Assembly: GCA_019787685.1 (NCBI GenBank)
Contig: JAHNUO010000022.1
Location: 1 to 64,000, forward strand
DNA: 64,000 nt
Source of the DNA: Chiua virens
Lineage: Eukaryota > Basidiomycota > Agaricomycetes > Boletales > Boletaceae
Direction of reading: 5' to 3'
Position 1 is the first letter of the stretch; every line of letters starts with the position of its first letter. Made by a program: the position numbers and the translations under genes. Below the pieces are notes generated by a model that worked only from the letters and a program-made list of their open reading frames with translations, did not search any database and was not told the DNA's origin. Shown piece by piece: positions 45,011 through 57,313 of this stretch.

Positions 45011-48000
45011 TTAGCGTCGGACGATACCTCTACACCACTCCACAAAGTGGTCTATCATCCCTGCAGCCCAATTCCACGTCACTTCCAAAGCAGCTTCAAA
45101 TTCACCATTGTCCCAGTGCTGTTGATCGTGCTCAGAATTTTCGGTCAAGTTAAACCTCAACACATCCTTCACAGTAACCAGCCCCTTTAGAGAACCTAAT
45201 TCCTCCACAAGGATGACACGTGGGCTACAAAACAGTTCAACTTTAGCGAAGAACTTAGACTGTAGAAGATAACGCACCCCATGCGCTTGAAAAGTTGCAT
45301 CACAATCTCAAGGGGTAACCGCGGAGACACCGTGAGAGGCGTCTAGCCGCCTATCAGTGAAATAACAACGCAGATATCAAGCAGGGTTCATACCTGGTTG
45401 ACCCAGGGCCACAGTTTGAGGACGTCATTCGATGACGTGGTCTCCAGTAATTCAACTGTCACATCTTCCTCGACTCCTAGGGCCGATCCTGACGTTACCC
45501 CTGACAGAACAAAGTCATCTTGATCAGAAGCTTGTCGGCTGAATGAGCAGAGTGTTTCAGGCATCACATCGCCCATGTGCTCAGCCTTGTCTGGAACCCA
45601 GTCAGATCAAGATCAAGGTTCCAAATCAGGATAATATGAACAAAAATACCTAGTACATAACGCAGTTCGGTCCTGCCAATGTAACCACAAAGGGCCCGGT
45701 TGGTCTTGGAAGTCGCGACGGGAAAACCTTTCACATCTGTCGAAGCGAGTACGTCCTCTGCAGGAAGTCCACAGATAAATGAAAGAACATCCATTCATTT
45801 TAAAGCCTTACCGACATCGTTGACAGTCATCCCTGACGCATAAAGGAGTGTTAGGTCCTTCTTCATCACTTCCGAGACTGGTTCATATCGGTAAAGGGTC
45901 CAGACAGCATCATGAACTCCACAAATGACTTACCTGCAACGTTGGACGAATGATCGTGTTGGTCCAATATAGGGTATCCATTGAACCGAATGCTCTCGTC
46001 AGCTATTCCACGCGTTCCGATGAAGTCGCCGACAGCTTTTGTGACTAGAATCACCATCTACGATCAAGTAACGATGAACACGCAGGCGGGACATATCAAC
46101 AGGTTGTGACTAACCATGGTTGGTAAAATGTAGGTCAATGCTCCCGTGAGCTCAAACATCACGACGACGACGGTTACGGTTATTCGCATGACGCCACTCA
46201 AGGCGGCTGCGGCCCCGAGAAACGCATATGTACCAGGAGTAATGCATGGAATGTCTGGGTCACAAACGGCAAAGATCCCAGACTGGGGATACGTCCTGAT
46301 ACAACTATAAGCTACTTTCGCAATAAAGAAGACAATTTATTTTACCTGTATATAGATTTGACGATGATGCCAACCATCCGACCGAATGTGGCTCCAATAG
46401 CCATAGATGGTACGAAGATCCCAGCAGGAACCTTTGAGCCATACGAAATAACGACCAACCCCATCCGTATAACGGTAGCCAGTAGCAATGAGTTCACCAT
46501 TGTCCATTGTGAAGAAAGCCTGAGTCGATGATTTAGTGTAACGACCAGTACTAAGCTGGAATTTTCTCACTGGCATAAGTTATTGTAATCACCTCCCCCT
46601 TCGCATTCGCGGAATAGGATGGACATCATCTCAGTCATGTCAATGCGTAAGAATCGGTTCGGATATCCGACAATCGCGGTCAGAACGACAAGTGCAACAG
46701 CCTCCGCCACCGCATGGTTTGCAAGGTGCTTCCGACGAAATGCCGCGACTTGCATATTAAACTTGACCATGAACGCTCCGTAGAGTCCCTATCAATCAGA
46801 GATAAGGGACCTTCTTTAAGAATCAGGGTGGTGTATCACTAACACCGAAAATTCCAAGAATCACAAAAAAGATAATCTCGAAAAAGTGCCAACTACGGCT
46901 GTATGTCACTTGGAAAAGAACAAGCTTTCCGGTTCGGAAGGGGTTCATGACCTGTAGGGGATACATGAGGATGCATCATGAAGTGTGAGAACATCCACGG
47001 ACAGAAAGCGTGAAGGTAGCAACCAACGCACACACAAAACTCTGCCACATAGTCTTGATACTGAATATGTGACTCATTTCCTGTGTGAGACATTCATTAA
47101 GGGATTACCGAGAATGGGGCCAACGTCAAGTCACCTCGATTGAAAATAACACTCCTCCAATCGGCGAACCGAAGGCAACGGCGACACCAGCCGCAGACGC
47201 AGCGGCGATAACCTCTCTCATTTTACCTGAAGCGAAAGTGAACATAAGTCAAAAAAAGGAAAAAATACAACGTACTTGAACTTCGAGAGAAGCGACGGGA
47301 CCATCCGGCGACCAGGTATCCAATACAACAGGCGACGTGTACGGACGGCCCTTCCTTTCCAACGGATAAGCCGGAGGCGATGACCAAGGGCTGTACCTGA
47401 TTAGCACCCACATGGAGTTGTAAGTGCCAAGAGACGCACTAGAGTGAGACTCTTGATAAAGAATGTTCCGAATCCAAGGAATCCTTTCATAGTGAAGCCT
47501 GCAAGGATGCACTTAATTTCCGAGATCCCAGAACCTGCCGCATATTGTGCCAGGGTGCGAACTAGATGGGCGGCCACAAATGCAAAGATAGCCTGTAAAA
47601 CATATTAATGTTGGACGAGGATCGGATATGAGAAGACATACGGCGAATGAAACATAAGCCAGCCATCGTCCGGGAGTGACCGAACTCCAAGGATGCCAAG
47701 CTGGGCAAAATTCGTCATCGCTTTCGACTTCCCAGCAGCAAAACTGTTGGTTCAACCACCACCCATCCGTGCAGTAGCCGTTTTTCATATCGGAAAGCCA
47801 TTCAGTAATGATGGAGATGAGCGCAGCGTTGACCCCAATGAATATCCCTAACTAACATCTCAGCAAACACCCGTGACAGTAGCTGAACGAGGACGGACCG
47901 ACTAAAGTTATCACAAACCAGGATCCACCGGCAGTCACCAACTTCCAACACTGTGCCCAGACCCAAGCTGGCGTGATTTCACCATTGGGGCCGCGGTAGG

Positions 48001-48272
48001 CGGTGCGCGACTTGTCAGCGTCACGAATCCGCCTGTTTCTCTCTATTATCGAATCTTGGATCCAGTCTAATACAAAATTCATTAGATGAGTGAAACGGGC
48101 GAAACCACGACGCCGCGGACATACCTATCGTCGTAAAATCCTCGTATCGCCTTGGAACAGGTGAGATTTGTTTGAAATCGAACGAAATTTGAACAAACCG
48201 AATTTGTTCCAGTTCCTCCTCATATTCCTCGCCGTCGTGAGGTCGCATGTAATGGCCTCTTTCATGAGTCAT
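45011..48272 (-). CDS. GEF1: CLC chloride channel/transporter (Gef1-type)
   Basis: This is a CLC-family anion transporter, usually in Golgi/endosome/vacuole membranes, where it helps acidification and copper loading. The ATG at 48272 starts an acidic N-terminus; exon 2 begins [20 protein letters not shown]. Family motifs follow: [40 protein letters not shown] (GSGIS replaces GSGIP, as in yeast Gef1), [14 protein letters not shown] with the gating Glu, then [13 protein letters not shown], a [20 protein letters not shown] segment, and a conserved [10 protein letters not shown]. The C-terminus carries two CBS domains, the second with [20 protein letters not shown], and ends at 45011. At least ten introns. 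The length, about 750 residues, is normal for the family. Confidence 0.92.
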
Positions 48273-50117
48273 TAGAACCCCGTCACTGGTAGACCGTTGA
48301 CACGTAGAAGTACACGGTTACGATTCGTCCGCACCAATTCGGAAGGTGGTCATAGATCACGTGGTCAATAACTGGAGCGACCTTCAAGTGAAGACTTCTT
48401 ATTCTTAGAAGCTACCTCAATGAAAGGTTCCGAGTACTAACTTGAACTTAACAGAATTCTGTCAACGATCTGAGCAACGACCATCCAATGGTTTGTTTAG
48501 AGTGACCGCCGTCCGTTGCGGTTTGACCAGTCCCGTGGTTTTTTCAGATTTTCTGCCTTTGGAAAACCGACATTGATTACAACGGCGATCAAGGTGAAGA
48601 CACGCGGCTTTGGGCTGGCAGGCACCTGGCAGGGCCACGCTCAGGATGCTATCGTTTATATGAGTATGGAACAAATATGCCGAGCCTGAGTTCAAGGTAT
48701 GTAAGCTGGCAGCTTCTTCATTCTTCCATGATTCTTCCGCCCCGATGTGATAGCTCTTCCGCATCATACCCGCCCTGAATATTAATGTTCCTTTACTGAC
48801 CGGCTTTGTTCTCCCGTCGTCAGAAATTCAGATGAGCACGGACCTTGTCCGACTCAGATCAGATCAAAGCCAGTTGGCCACTCGTCCGAGATGCCCGCCG
48901 ATCTTTGCGGGTATTCCAACTTGGCTATTGATCTCTTTTACGTCTCAGTGGTATAATGGTGAACAATCTATGATTTAAGTAATGTTACTGACGGATCTTT
49001 TGCTTACATTTATCAGCTGCCCAGCTCGGTCTCCATTGACAGCAGGTTCTACAGCGTCCGGTGATCGAACGCAATGCGACCGGAACTTTACTTCCTGATC
49101 AGGGAGATGGTGTTCCGTATCACATCATCGTGATATGATTATAGTATCGGGTCTATCGACTGCCGCACTGGAGAAGCTGGGAACTTGCTGGTAGCCCCGT
49201 TGCGTATTTACTCGGCTGGTTTCATCCTTTGCCACGGCCAAGGTTAATCCCCCTCGGACTTTGGTGGTTTCTCCGTGAAGCATCTCAGAACGAGCTTCAC
49301 AATCCGGCAACCACGCATGTCTTGTCGTCTGCCGCGGGCGCTCCGAGGCGTCTAGTGGTCGAAACAGCGTGTCCTGCCGCCATACGTCGAATTACCGTGC
49401 AAAAAGTAACGGGCCGGATCACGATGGAGGAACGGAGAGCGCATGGGCCGGACATGGTAAACTGTAACAAAAGTTAACTTTGTGATCGTCGCTCGTCCAC
49501 TTTAGAAGGAGATGGGCCGCGCGATCACCCTAGCTCCAAGGGGTTTTCGGCTCCACTTATCAGGCTCCTACTCGGATACGTAGGTGTACGACATTAGAAC
49601 GTACCGTCACGGACACAACGAAATTACTTATGTGCGACTCGTGCCTCACGTTTTCTCCGAGTCTCCTCTCCGTCATGAGTCAAGCAACTTGACCAAATGA
49701 GTATTACATATATGTACCCCTTAGACTGCACTATCGCTAAGTGTGTACGTGTATCATATTTGATGGGAATGAACTCTATCGGTAGTCCGTACGCTTTTCC
49801 CGTGGGGTCATGTGCAAGGCATGCGAAGGATCATGCCAGCAGCCATTGTACGTCAGAAATTCACACCAAGGGGTTGACGTTAGTGAGCGCTTGTCAAAGC
49901 TCAGTCTAGGGACAAGTTGGTCTAAGTAAGTCAGTACAACTTTTGTAGCTAGACATAGATGTCTTGAGTACTTATTAGTATGGTGAGTCACGATGCTGTC
50001 GATGTGCTGAATCTGGGGTTAGTGCATAATGTTTGAAAATGATGTGACTAATCAGTGTTACGAATACAAACCTCAGGCTGGCGGCTGACTAAGCCAACCA
50101 TTTGTTTGCTCACTACG
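48273..50117. other. Intergenic, CLC promoter and CWC24 upstream region
   Basis: About 1.8 kb between divergent start codons. No domain-bearing frame. A tRNA-like box (tcagtggtataatggt near 48946) has no matching T-arm and is rejected. Confidence 0.45.
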
Positions 50118-51219
50118 ATGTCGACTACGGACGATGTGAAGGTACCCTTTTTCAAGAAGGGAAAATCACGCCCGATGACGTCCAGACGTCGGTCTGGATC
50201 ACCTGGAATGCCCTCCGTCAGTACTTCTGAAATTGTTCTCCAGACCCGCAAAGCAGTTGTGAACTTGTTGAGCGCGGGTACAAAACGGACGGCTACCCAA
50301 CGCTCAAATAACGATGCCGACGACGATGAGACCGCTCGAGAAGGACCGGATGTTAAATGGACTACCGCAGGCTCACATATAAACGCAGCGCTCGACATCA
50401 TCGCTGGAGACGAGATTGAAGAAGTTCTCGCTAAGCGACGCCGGGAAGAGCATGAAGAACGCGGAGAGTCTGACGAGGAAGCCCCAGACGGGGTGTACAA
50501 GGGTCAAAAAGCTTACCGTAGTCATCTGAAGAAAGACAAAGAGAGACCCAAGGCGATGCGACTTGGTCCCCAGCGAAGTACGAACACGATTCGGACGGTC
50601 ACCATCGTCGATTATCAGCCAGATGTATGCAAAGATTACAAAGGTGCGTTTTCTTACCTTACTTGCGGATCACGAAGCTCACAACATCGCCTACACTTAG
50701 AGACCGGTTACTGCGGATTTGGTGATACATGCAAATTCCTGCATGACCGCGGAACATGTGGGTATAATTTACAGTTGTGGAGTTCTTTGAATGTGACTGA
50801 ACTCGGCGTGCTTAGACCTTGCGGGATGGCAACTAGATAAATTAGCCGAGAACCCCAAAAGACAAGTGGAGGATGTGTCCGATTCAGATTCGGACGAGGA
50901 CATCCCCTTCGCTTGCCTCATTTGCCGAAAACCATACACAGATCCGGTGGTCACTCGATGTGGCCACCATTATTGCTCATCCTGTGCGATCAAGCGCTAC
51001 GCAAAGAACCCAAAGTGTTTGGCATGCGGCGCCCCCACTGGTGGTATATTCAACACAGCTAATAAAGTCATCACCAAATTAAACAAGACGCAGTCGAACC
51101 AAAGCGAGAATAAAGAGACCGGCGATGATAATCGAACTGTCGAAATTGAGGGCCTTGCTGACAAAGGGAACGAAGGAACACAAAGTGAAGACGAAGAGGG
51201 TTCTGAAGACGAAGAGTAA
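50118..51219 (+). CDS. CWC24: Pre-mRNA splicing factor CWC24 (CCCH + RING)
   Basis: Three exons (50118-50643, 50701-50757, 50816-51219) give 328 residues without a frame break. The N-terminal half is charged and disordered, with FFKKGK near the start as in RNF113/Cwc24. A CCCH zinc finger follows, [20 protein letters not shown], then [16 protein letters not shown], and a C3HC4 RING from [20 protein letters not shown] to CLACG. An acidic tail ends at 51219. Cwc24 joins the spliceosome before the first catalytic step and guards the 5' splice site; human RNF113A is also an E3 ligase. The open frame above 50118 has no ATG, so this start is preferred. Confidence 0.95.
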
Positions 51220-54200
51220 TTCAATACACTGTATCGTCTGGAACTTTGTTTCATCCCAGTACATTGGGTGTAATCTAATTTGATTCTCTGCTTCGACAGG
51301 AAATTTCGCCGAATAAGGCGGATCATGCAGCGTGGCCTTATCGCATTGCCGGTCCGGTTTCGACCCGATGCCACCAAACCAAACCAAGCAGTTACGTCGC
51401 AACACGAACTTTGAAAAGAATTTTACAAAAGAAACCGTAAATCGACAGGTCGTTTTCGTGGTCCGCCGGCTCTATATTCGTCCCGTTTTCGTACAATAAC
51501 GTTGGCTTAAACTCGCCAAACACTGCCTTGGCCAGAATGGCAAGATCACCCATTTGCGTAATGCAAGGGTCACCCCTGTACGGGCGAGACCCCCAAGGTA
51601 CCATTCGTGGACACAGATATCTGTTTTTCAAATCAGATGGAAACACAGGAATCGCCTCCAACACCTTCCAAATGATATCATTGGCGAAAAAAAGGTAGAG
51701 CCGCTGAACGCCGTGTTTCCAAGAAATGTGATTGCTCTGAAGGGCCATTCCCGTCAGCCTCGTCATGTTAATGACAGCAGGCCTGCCCGTATGGTCGTTG
51801 TATCTGACCACTGGGGGCCGACATGTTTCAGAATCACGCGTCTGACACTGAGTATGTACATGTGGAGTAGGGCGCAACAATAACGTTGTGGTAACGACCC
51901 GTTCTCGGCCCTCGAGGCATGCATTCCCCTGTTTCCCATATCTCCCCACATGCATTCACCATGCTGTGGAGTATTACGGATAATCAATCGATGTGGGAGT
52001 CGTTGCCTTTGGTGAGGTTTCACTGATTCCTGTGGATGTTACTGGAAGAGGATACCCCGGGACTAGAACGTTGACGTACGGCTGAGACACTTCTTTGAAA
52101 GTTTGCACACTGATAGGGCTAGTAATGGGTACGTACTCCGTAATGCACGACTGAGTGGATGGTCAGTGAACGATCGCTGTGACATGAGCTCGCTTTGGGT
52201 GTCTGCGACCATTAGGCCACTGGTAGGTGTGCCTCGCATGACCCTTTTCGACTTTTTTTTAAAACCTTCAATCTATATGCTTGCCTTAGCCTACCCCATA
52301 TGCATATGACGCGGAACACGAATACGTGGATATGTTGGTATTATTGTTATCAAAATCGTCTCGCTCCTACGGGACGAATGCCGAATGGACGCCAGCACCG
52401 GGCAGTAAGGTGAATAACAAATTTGACCATTCTCCCCTCTCGCATGCCACCGCGATGCAAACATAGCTACGGGTTTGCATTTTTGCTGTCCGTGTTCCGC
52501 GGGGCAAGGTAAAATCCCGCACACCGCCCGCAAGCATTGATCGCACCTCATTCCGTTGCCGAGGACGTCTCCGTTCGATGGAACAATCAATGGAAGGAGA
52601 TTGCATTTCTGTCAATGTGACACGACCGGCTTCGGCACTAAAGCGAGTAGGAGCCGTGTGCGGCATTTGCCACGTCGGAAAATACTGAGAGCCGAGAGCA
52701 GAAGCTGCGCATCGCGACTTCAGATCCCCGAGACAGCAGAGGTGCTCGCCCTTTCCTCCTTTTTGTCCAGCCAAGTTTCCTTGTAACGAAGGTTCTGAAC
52801 CTCGTCCAATCTGTCGCCAACATTCTCGCTTCATTGCAATCACGTGAGAAGTACACCAGCGAGGCGTACATCCGAAAAAGACTCGGGCGAATGTATTCCT
52901 CTCCGTGTGATTCTGATTATGATATGGACCGGAGTGGAAACCACAGTCGATCCGAGGCTGGACGTCCTTGAACTCTCTTTTATTGTAACACCAACGCGCT
53001 TATCACGTATTTATACTCGTGCGGGTCACTGTGACTGGGCGGTCACGTACGTGCACTGGAGCATTAATATTCTTGTTTTTTTCGCAGTCGATGTCGACAG
53101 GGTCTGTGAGGAAGGGGGGAGAGAGAACAAAGAAACAGGAAGAGGAGAAGAAAGCACAAAGAGTAGTATGCGTATGCTAAACGAATGGATATGGGGGAAG
53201 CCAAGTTATTATTATTTTGGACAAGCAATTTGATTATGTAGCACTGACTGAGCTAGTCCTACACAATACGCTGAGGCAAGTGTGACACCTGGGGGGAAAC
53301 TAAGTTAGCATGTATACAATACAACAAACTGTCATCGCTGACAGGGAACCTCCGAATCTATTGTCGAAAATTGAATTGAAAGGTAAAATGGTACCCATAT
53401 GGTCAAGTGCGGATGGTCCTTCCGGCACCATACCCACGCACACACAGACTTGAAGTAACTTTCCGGACGAGACAGGAGAGGGCGCAAAACGATGATGAGT
53501 CGAGATGGGACAATACACTCTTTCTTCTTTTCTTCGCCTTCTGATTTGATCTTTCTCCACTCGGTCGGCTCCTAGCTGAACACGTGTATCTCTCCTTGCT
53601 TGACTCGGACGTGCCTGAAGTACACCAGAGGATTTCCCCCTCATATCAATCGCAGGTTTTGATACGCACGCGTGTGCAGCTTCAACGTGCCAATGAAAAC
53701 AAAAAGAAACGAGAGGCAGAGGTCAACGCCCAAGGCGTAGCGAAATTAGGTGAAACCGATGTATATTTATATACGTGGAGCCTAAATATACCCATATTGT
53801 ACGCACTGCTGGTGATCCCAAGAGGGGGGGAAAGAAGAGTGAGGGGGTAGGAAGGAACATGCGGATGCGCGACGAGACGATATCGTCGTCATCATCGCCA
53901 TCAAAACGAGTATAGTGGTCCTAACCCTAATCCCCTCCATCCCTGTCCCCCCGCTCTCTCGCCCTCCCCCACACGCACACACGTGGGGGAGGCGTTTGAG
54001 TATGAAATGACAAACGCGACGAGGATCATTTCAAAGCTGAAAGAAGAAGGGGGTCGAGGGCGGTCTACTGAGTCCAGACGCTTCCAAAGTCGAGAAGAAG
54101 AAAAAAAAAAAGAGAAAGAAAGATAAGTGCCCCCCAGCCCAATCAAGTCCTATTCCGTGCTTTTCCAACCAGAGGTTCCGAGCGTGCACGGAAGAGAACA

Positions 54201-54270
54201 AACGCAAGAGTCAAAACAGAAAAAGAAAAAAAGCCAATGGAGACAGACCGAGAGGCCGGGCCCAGCCCGC
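51220..54270. other. Gene-poor stretch of about 3 kb
   Basis: Apart from one candidate minus-strand frame (51392-51955, listed separately) I see no gene. The part at 53100-54250 is purine-rich and repetitive in feel (gaagaagaaaaaaaaaaaga, acacacac), as in long fungal leaders; it probably includes the 3' region of the zinc-finger gene. Frames at 52844-53233 and 52367-52843 have no recognisable domain. Confidence 0.4.
51392..51955 (-). CDS. Hypothetical ORF, 187 codons, unassigned
   Basis: An ATG-started single-exon frame, convergent with CWC24 and only 170 bases from its stop. I do not recognise the product. The C-terminal half (QRLYLFFANDIIWKVLEAIP, MGDLAILAKAVFGEFKPTLL) has the hydrophobic spacing of a folded protein, while the N-terminal half is less convincing. 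No membrane helix or signal peptide. It could be a lineage-specific gene or chance. Confidence 0.3.
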   Translation of the reverse strand: MHVGRYGKQGNACLEGRERVVTTTLLLRPTPHVHTQCQTRDSETCRPPVVRYNDHTGRPAVINMTRLTGMALQSNHISWKHGVQRLYLFFANDIIWKVLEAIPVFPSDLKNRYLCPRMVPWGSRPYRGDPCITQMGDLAILAKAVFGEFKPTLLYENGTNIEPADHENDLSIYGFFCKILFKVRVAT

Positions 54271-55161
54271 CTAAACTCTATCGCGGCATTCATCACAACC
54301 ATTGTCAACGTGGCGTTTGAGTGAGTCCGCACGGCTAAAGTCTTTTCGACAGAACCGGCATTTATGCAACACCGGGGAGGTGGCGTGTACGGTTTCATAG
54401 TGTCGTCGGCGGTCGTGCAAGCGCGTAAAAGACCGTTCACAGAGGTGACATGGGTAGCGTTCGCCGGCGGCAACGACGATCGTACCAGTAAGAGTGCTAG
54501 TAACGTGTGGGTGATGAGAGGAGTGGGAAGAGCCTGTGCCGTGCGCGGCAGTGTTGCTTCTGCCGCCTGTGCCGCTCGTGGCATGCGTCGTCGACGCGGA
54601 GGGGTGCACAACGTGCTGTGGATTTGGGGACATGTGATAATAGGGTTCGACACTCGACCGAGAACGTGGCGATGAGGTAGATCCGGCAGATGAATAAACT
54701 TGGTACGCCTGAGATGGGGTGGGGATGAATTGCTGCTGTGACTGGGAAAGGTGGGGTTGGTGTCGGGAAGTTTGGGATATGTGACCCGAGGGGTTGGATG
54801 TCGCGTATGAGTTTGGTGGGGAGCTGGAAGTGGGATAGTGCTCGACGGCATGGCCCTGTGAAGAGGTCGTGTAGTAGGAGCGGTGGTCATCGGGAGAATA
54901 GGTAGAGTAGGGGTACTGGGCAGAAACACTCTGCTGGGCTGTGGAGACAGAACCTATCAATAAAATGAAGGAAAGTGACGGGAGTGACGCACCGATAGAT
55001 CCGGCGGGCATGTGCGAGGCTGAGTTGACAGTGGCGTATGCCAAAGTCGAGTGATGGTGCGACAGATCTGAATAGGGAGAAGCAGCATACTCGTCGGGGG
55101 ACTGGGAGGGGTGAGGGACTGAGCCCTGGGGAGGAGAAGGGGAGTAGTGATTGTACTGCAT
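54271..55161 (-). CDS. C2H2 zinc-finger transcription factor
   Basis: From the ATG at 55161 (MQYNHYSPSPPQG) the protein is about 283 residues. The first 220 are low-complexity Ser/His/Pro/Gln, typical of fungal activators. Two C-terminal zinc fingers follow: YPCHLCERSFTRLHDRRRHY..H is classical C2H2, and HKCRFCRKDFSRADSLKRHV..C ends in Cys and is C2HC. This paired finger at the extreme C-terminus resembles fungal carbon- or stress-response regulators, but I cannot name one. A likely 39-base intron (54992-54954, GTGCGT..ATAG) is divisible by three and contains no stop, so its retention would add 13 residues. Nuclear protein; target genes unknown. Confidence 0.82.
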   Translation of the reverse strand: MQYNHYSPSPPQGSVPHPSQSPDEYAASPYSDLSHHHSTLAYATVNSASHMPAGSIGASLPSLSFILLIGSVSTAQQSVSAQYPYSTYSPDDHRSYYTTSSQGHAVEHYPTSSSPPNSYATSNPSGHISQTSRHQPHLSQSQQQFIPTPSQAYQVYSSAGSTSSPRSRSSVEPYYHMSPNPQHVVHPSASTTHATSGTGGRSNTAAHGTGSSHSSHHPHVTSTLTGTIVVAAGERYPCHLCERSFTRLHDRRRHYETVHATSPVLHKCRFCRKDFSRADSLKRHVDNGCDECRDRV

Positions 55162-57313
55162 TAGAGGACACGGTATAGAGAGAGGAGAGGAGAGAATCAC
55201 AGAGAGTAAAGCTCAGAGGAGCAAGATTATATATACGAAACCTGTTGTTGTAATAGGCCGGGCGTCGCCTGCCGTGGCATGTCTTAGCAACGTACCTTAA
55301 TGAAGGAGGGGTTACTAAATTATTACCTCTGGAGAGAATACTAGGGCCGGGATGGAGTACACGCGCATATCATTCCGGTAGCCATCGTGAATTCGGGCGG
55401 GACGGGAGCGATAGCGGACACGGGGCGAAGCGAGGAGATCTGGAGAAGGGCGATGCACGCCCAGGGACGATTTGGTTTCGGTTCGACGATGGCGTTGGAG
55501 ATGTCAATGGAGTGGGATTGGCCGGAGGAGAACTTGAGAAGGCTACAATTGGACAAGTTCTCCGTACGGACGAGATGCACTGGATCTCGGAACTTTGGAT
55601 TCTCGACAGAACAAGCTGCCGTGCAACAAACACGCTCTCACACGCACATTGGACCATGCCGGCAGAGAAAAGAGGGAAAAAAAAGAGAGATCGGGCGGAC
55701 GCGCATAATTGGCTAGAGTAGTCTGAGTTTGGCCTGGTGGGAGAGTACCTGAAACTTGACTTTCGAGATCGAGAAGGGATCGTCCCTGGTATCGTAACCA
55801 CGATATATCAAGTACTTTAAATCTGTGTATGATGCACCCCATACGGCATCTTGATATGGGGACCCTTCAAAATCGCTTTCAACGTGAAGCACGCTCCTTT
55901 CATCTAACGTTAAGCGGAAAGATCTAATATGCAGATGTGATTCCACCTGCGCACAGCCTACAGAAGAGAAGAGACACTATTATCAGATACTTACCTCCCG
56001 CCAGACGCTACCCCCGCTTGGTCGCTCTTACCCGGCCGTTCGGCGAATGGCCTTGCCTTCATCCTCAACCGAACTTGCATGTGTCAATGAGAAAGCCGCA
56101 CCATCCCCCCCACTGACACTTTCGAGCACCACAGAGTCCGTCGCAACCCAGTCCCGAGGGGATTGCCGAGAACTGCCAGCTAGGCAAGCTTTATTACTTC
56201 ACGGCCGGTCCCATCACATCCCTCGGTGGCAGCTATCCAGCGATGCGTTGCTCAGCTTTCGTGGCAGGTGATGGACCAACAAACTCGAGATCGATGGCGC
56301 ACATCATTGACATGGACAGCCCATCAAACCAGATTAGCCTCCCGCAGCCATTGACTGACACCACCCTGTTTTTAGTAGACGTCTTGCTGCGTTTGTGGTG
56401 TTTTCTTTTTTTCCGACGATGGTACTCCGTGGAGAGCTCGAATTGCGCCATTCGTCGTGTTGATCTGCGGACCAAAAGCGTGAACAACAAGTTGACGCAA
56501 TGGCGTCCGAGAGTTCGCAGCGGGTAAGTGAGGCAGGCCACGGCGTCCGAATGCTATCACTGTCGCCGACTCACCGGGCATGTGCATGATCATTCTCGAG
56601 TTCCCGCGACCATAGCGCGATCGCTAGCCTGTTGTCGCGGATGAAAAAAGACGCGGGACATTCGTGCATCGACGCCGTTTGTGCAAGGAGCACACATGCA
56701 CGATCTCGTCGGCCGAGCGAATATTTCATCGCGCATAATACATAGACATGTATATGTATATAAAAGGACCAACGGGGATAGGAAGGAGAAAAATCGCTAT
56801 GAACGCGATCTCGGGAGCGACAATTGGGTACGCGGGGAATATGGTCCTGAATCGATACCGAAATCCGACAACCGGCAACGGTAACTTCCAAGAAGACCTG
56901 CCACGACTGCTGGCGAGACTTGGGACGAGACACGCGCACGCACACAGCAGACACGATGATGGGGCATGGGAAGGAGGAGAGGGTATCCCAAAGGAGAATG
57001 GCTTCGCAGCCAACTTGACACTTCTTCGGCCAAGTGGTGAATGAGTGTGACCAAGAAAGACCGGGATGCAATGCGACTGCCTCGAGGACGATGCCAAGGC
57101 ACGAGTGATGCCAGGCAAATAAAAATTTTCCGTGGTACGCGCGACCTGAACGCAAACTTAACCTTGCCCTGCGCTACGGACAAGTGACTTATAAGTAGAC
57201 CAAGGGCGACTCTGACGGAAGGATATGTTTTTATTTTATATTTTATTTTACTTGTAAAAACAGGGACAAATAACGGTTGTAAGTGAAATCAAGTGACAAT
57301 TACGATCGCAAGA
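55162..57313. other. Intergenic, with a possible unassigned minus-strand gene
   Basis: This is the promoter side of both the zinc-finger gene (-) and PPG1 (+). A minus-strand stretch near 55980-55750 (FRLTLDERSVLHVESDF, DAVWGASYTDLKYLIYRGYD, ending at a GTACTC donor) looks protein-like, and an open frame follows at 55580-55341. I could not identify a family or a start codon. Other frames (56047-56271 plus, 56571-57155 minus) have no domain. Confidence 0.35.

Noticed and set aside
48940..49020. tRNA-like box tcagtggtataatggt
   Set aside because: No paired acceptor stem and no T-arm of the GGTTCRA type at the right distance.
56571..57155. Minus-strand frame of 194 codons
   Set aside because: No ATG at its start, no recognisable domain, and it overlaps the probable PPG1 upstream region.
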